A stretch of DNA of 5,168 nt from a bacterium. Lineage in GTDB: Bacteria > Spirochaetota > UBA4802 > UBA5550. The notes under the pieces are model-generated. The model was given only the letters and a program-made list of their open reading frames with translations. It was not told the DNA's origin and ran no database searches. Position numbers and translations under genes: made by a program. Of this stretch, positions 5,134 to 5,168 are shown piece after piece. Each line of letters starts with the position of its first letter. Within the stretch, counting starts at the first letter, position 1. The stretch covers positions 1-5,168 of the forward strand of contig JAAENB010001239.1 in the NCBI GenBank assembly GCA_024224995.1. Direction: 5' to 3'.

Positions 5134-5168
5134 GGCCGGGAAAAAATACGGAAGAAACTGTTTTTAAA
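5134..5168 (+). repeat. Start of another family D module, cut by the window end
   Basis: GGCCGGGAAAAAATA (5134-5148) is identical to 4981-4995 and is followed by CGGAAGAAACTG, a variant of the GGTCAGAAA module start. The right half of the module would lie beyond the window. Confidence 0.6.

Larger units (their letters stand above)
4533..5168. other. 636-bp gene-free region filled with repeat modules
   Basis: No open frame here looks like a real protein. The translatable stretches at 4757-4972 (plus) and 4805-5068 (minus) simply read through repeat sequence. Apart from the barrel gene leader, the region holds a family D palindrome, a large family B hairpin, the second composite repeat and three further family D modules, ending at the window edge in mid-module. 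Confidence 0.8.

Noticed and set aside
4641..5168. CRISPR array
   Set aside because: Repeats are palindromic modules of unequal length with unequal spacing; there are no uniform spacers or cas genes.

Overview
The window is a piece of a diderm bacterial chromosome. It holds five intact genes set among an unusually dense collection of hairpin-forming repeats. The phylum cannot be read securely from the DNA. A Soj/Spo0J-type ParA-ParB pair, a signal-peptide-bearing outer-membrane beta-barrel protein and a decayed Rpn-type nuclease gene together would suit a spirochaete, but that is a weak inference. No rRNA, tRNA, CRISPR array or intact transposase was seen.

Layout from left to right: the right part of a composite repeat (1-183) runs into a fragment of an Rpn/YhgA-like gene (about 181-321). 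An AraC-family regulator follows on the plus strand (337-1128), then a 137-bp nested palindrome (1157-1293), then a plus-strand VOC/glyoxalase-fold protein (1332-1823). The last codons and stop of the VOC gene lie inside a hairpin repeat (1788-1918), which ends one base short of the parB stop codon on the other strand. On the minus strand come an outer-membrane barrel gene (4532 to 3870), a repeat-filled gap of about 300 bp, parA (3573 to 2812) and parB (2819 to 1920). parA and parB overlap by 8 bp. The last 636 bp (4533-5168) contain no convincing gene. They hold several repeat modules, including a second copy of the composite repeat found at position 1, in the same orientation.

parA and parB form a chromosome or plasmid segregation operon. 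The AraC regulator and the VOC protein are accessory genes that share an orientation but are separated by the large palindrome; a regulator-target link is possible but unproven. The barrel gene lies upstream of parA in the same direction, and two hairpins lie between them.

The most unusual content is the repeats, which fall into four families by conserved apex or module. Family A (two copies) has an identical 17-nt apex on completely different but perfectly paired stems. Family B (three copies) has a conserved apex of about 35 nt on different stems, with a compensatory base-pair swap in a small apical stem. Family C is built on TCGGCTCCGCTC-type sequence. Family D is a module of the form AGGTCAGAAA...TTTCTTAAGAG, repeated four or five times. 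Pairing is kept while stem sequence is replaced, which suggests these elements work as folded RNA or single-stranded DNA. No mobilising enzyme is encoded in the window.
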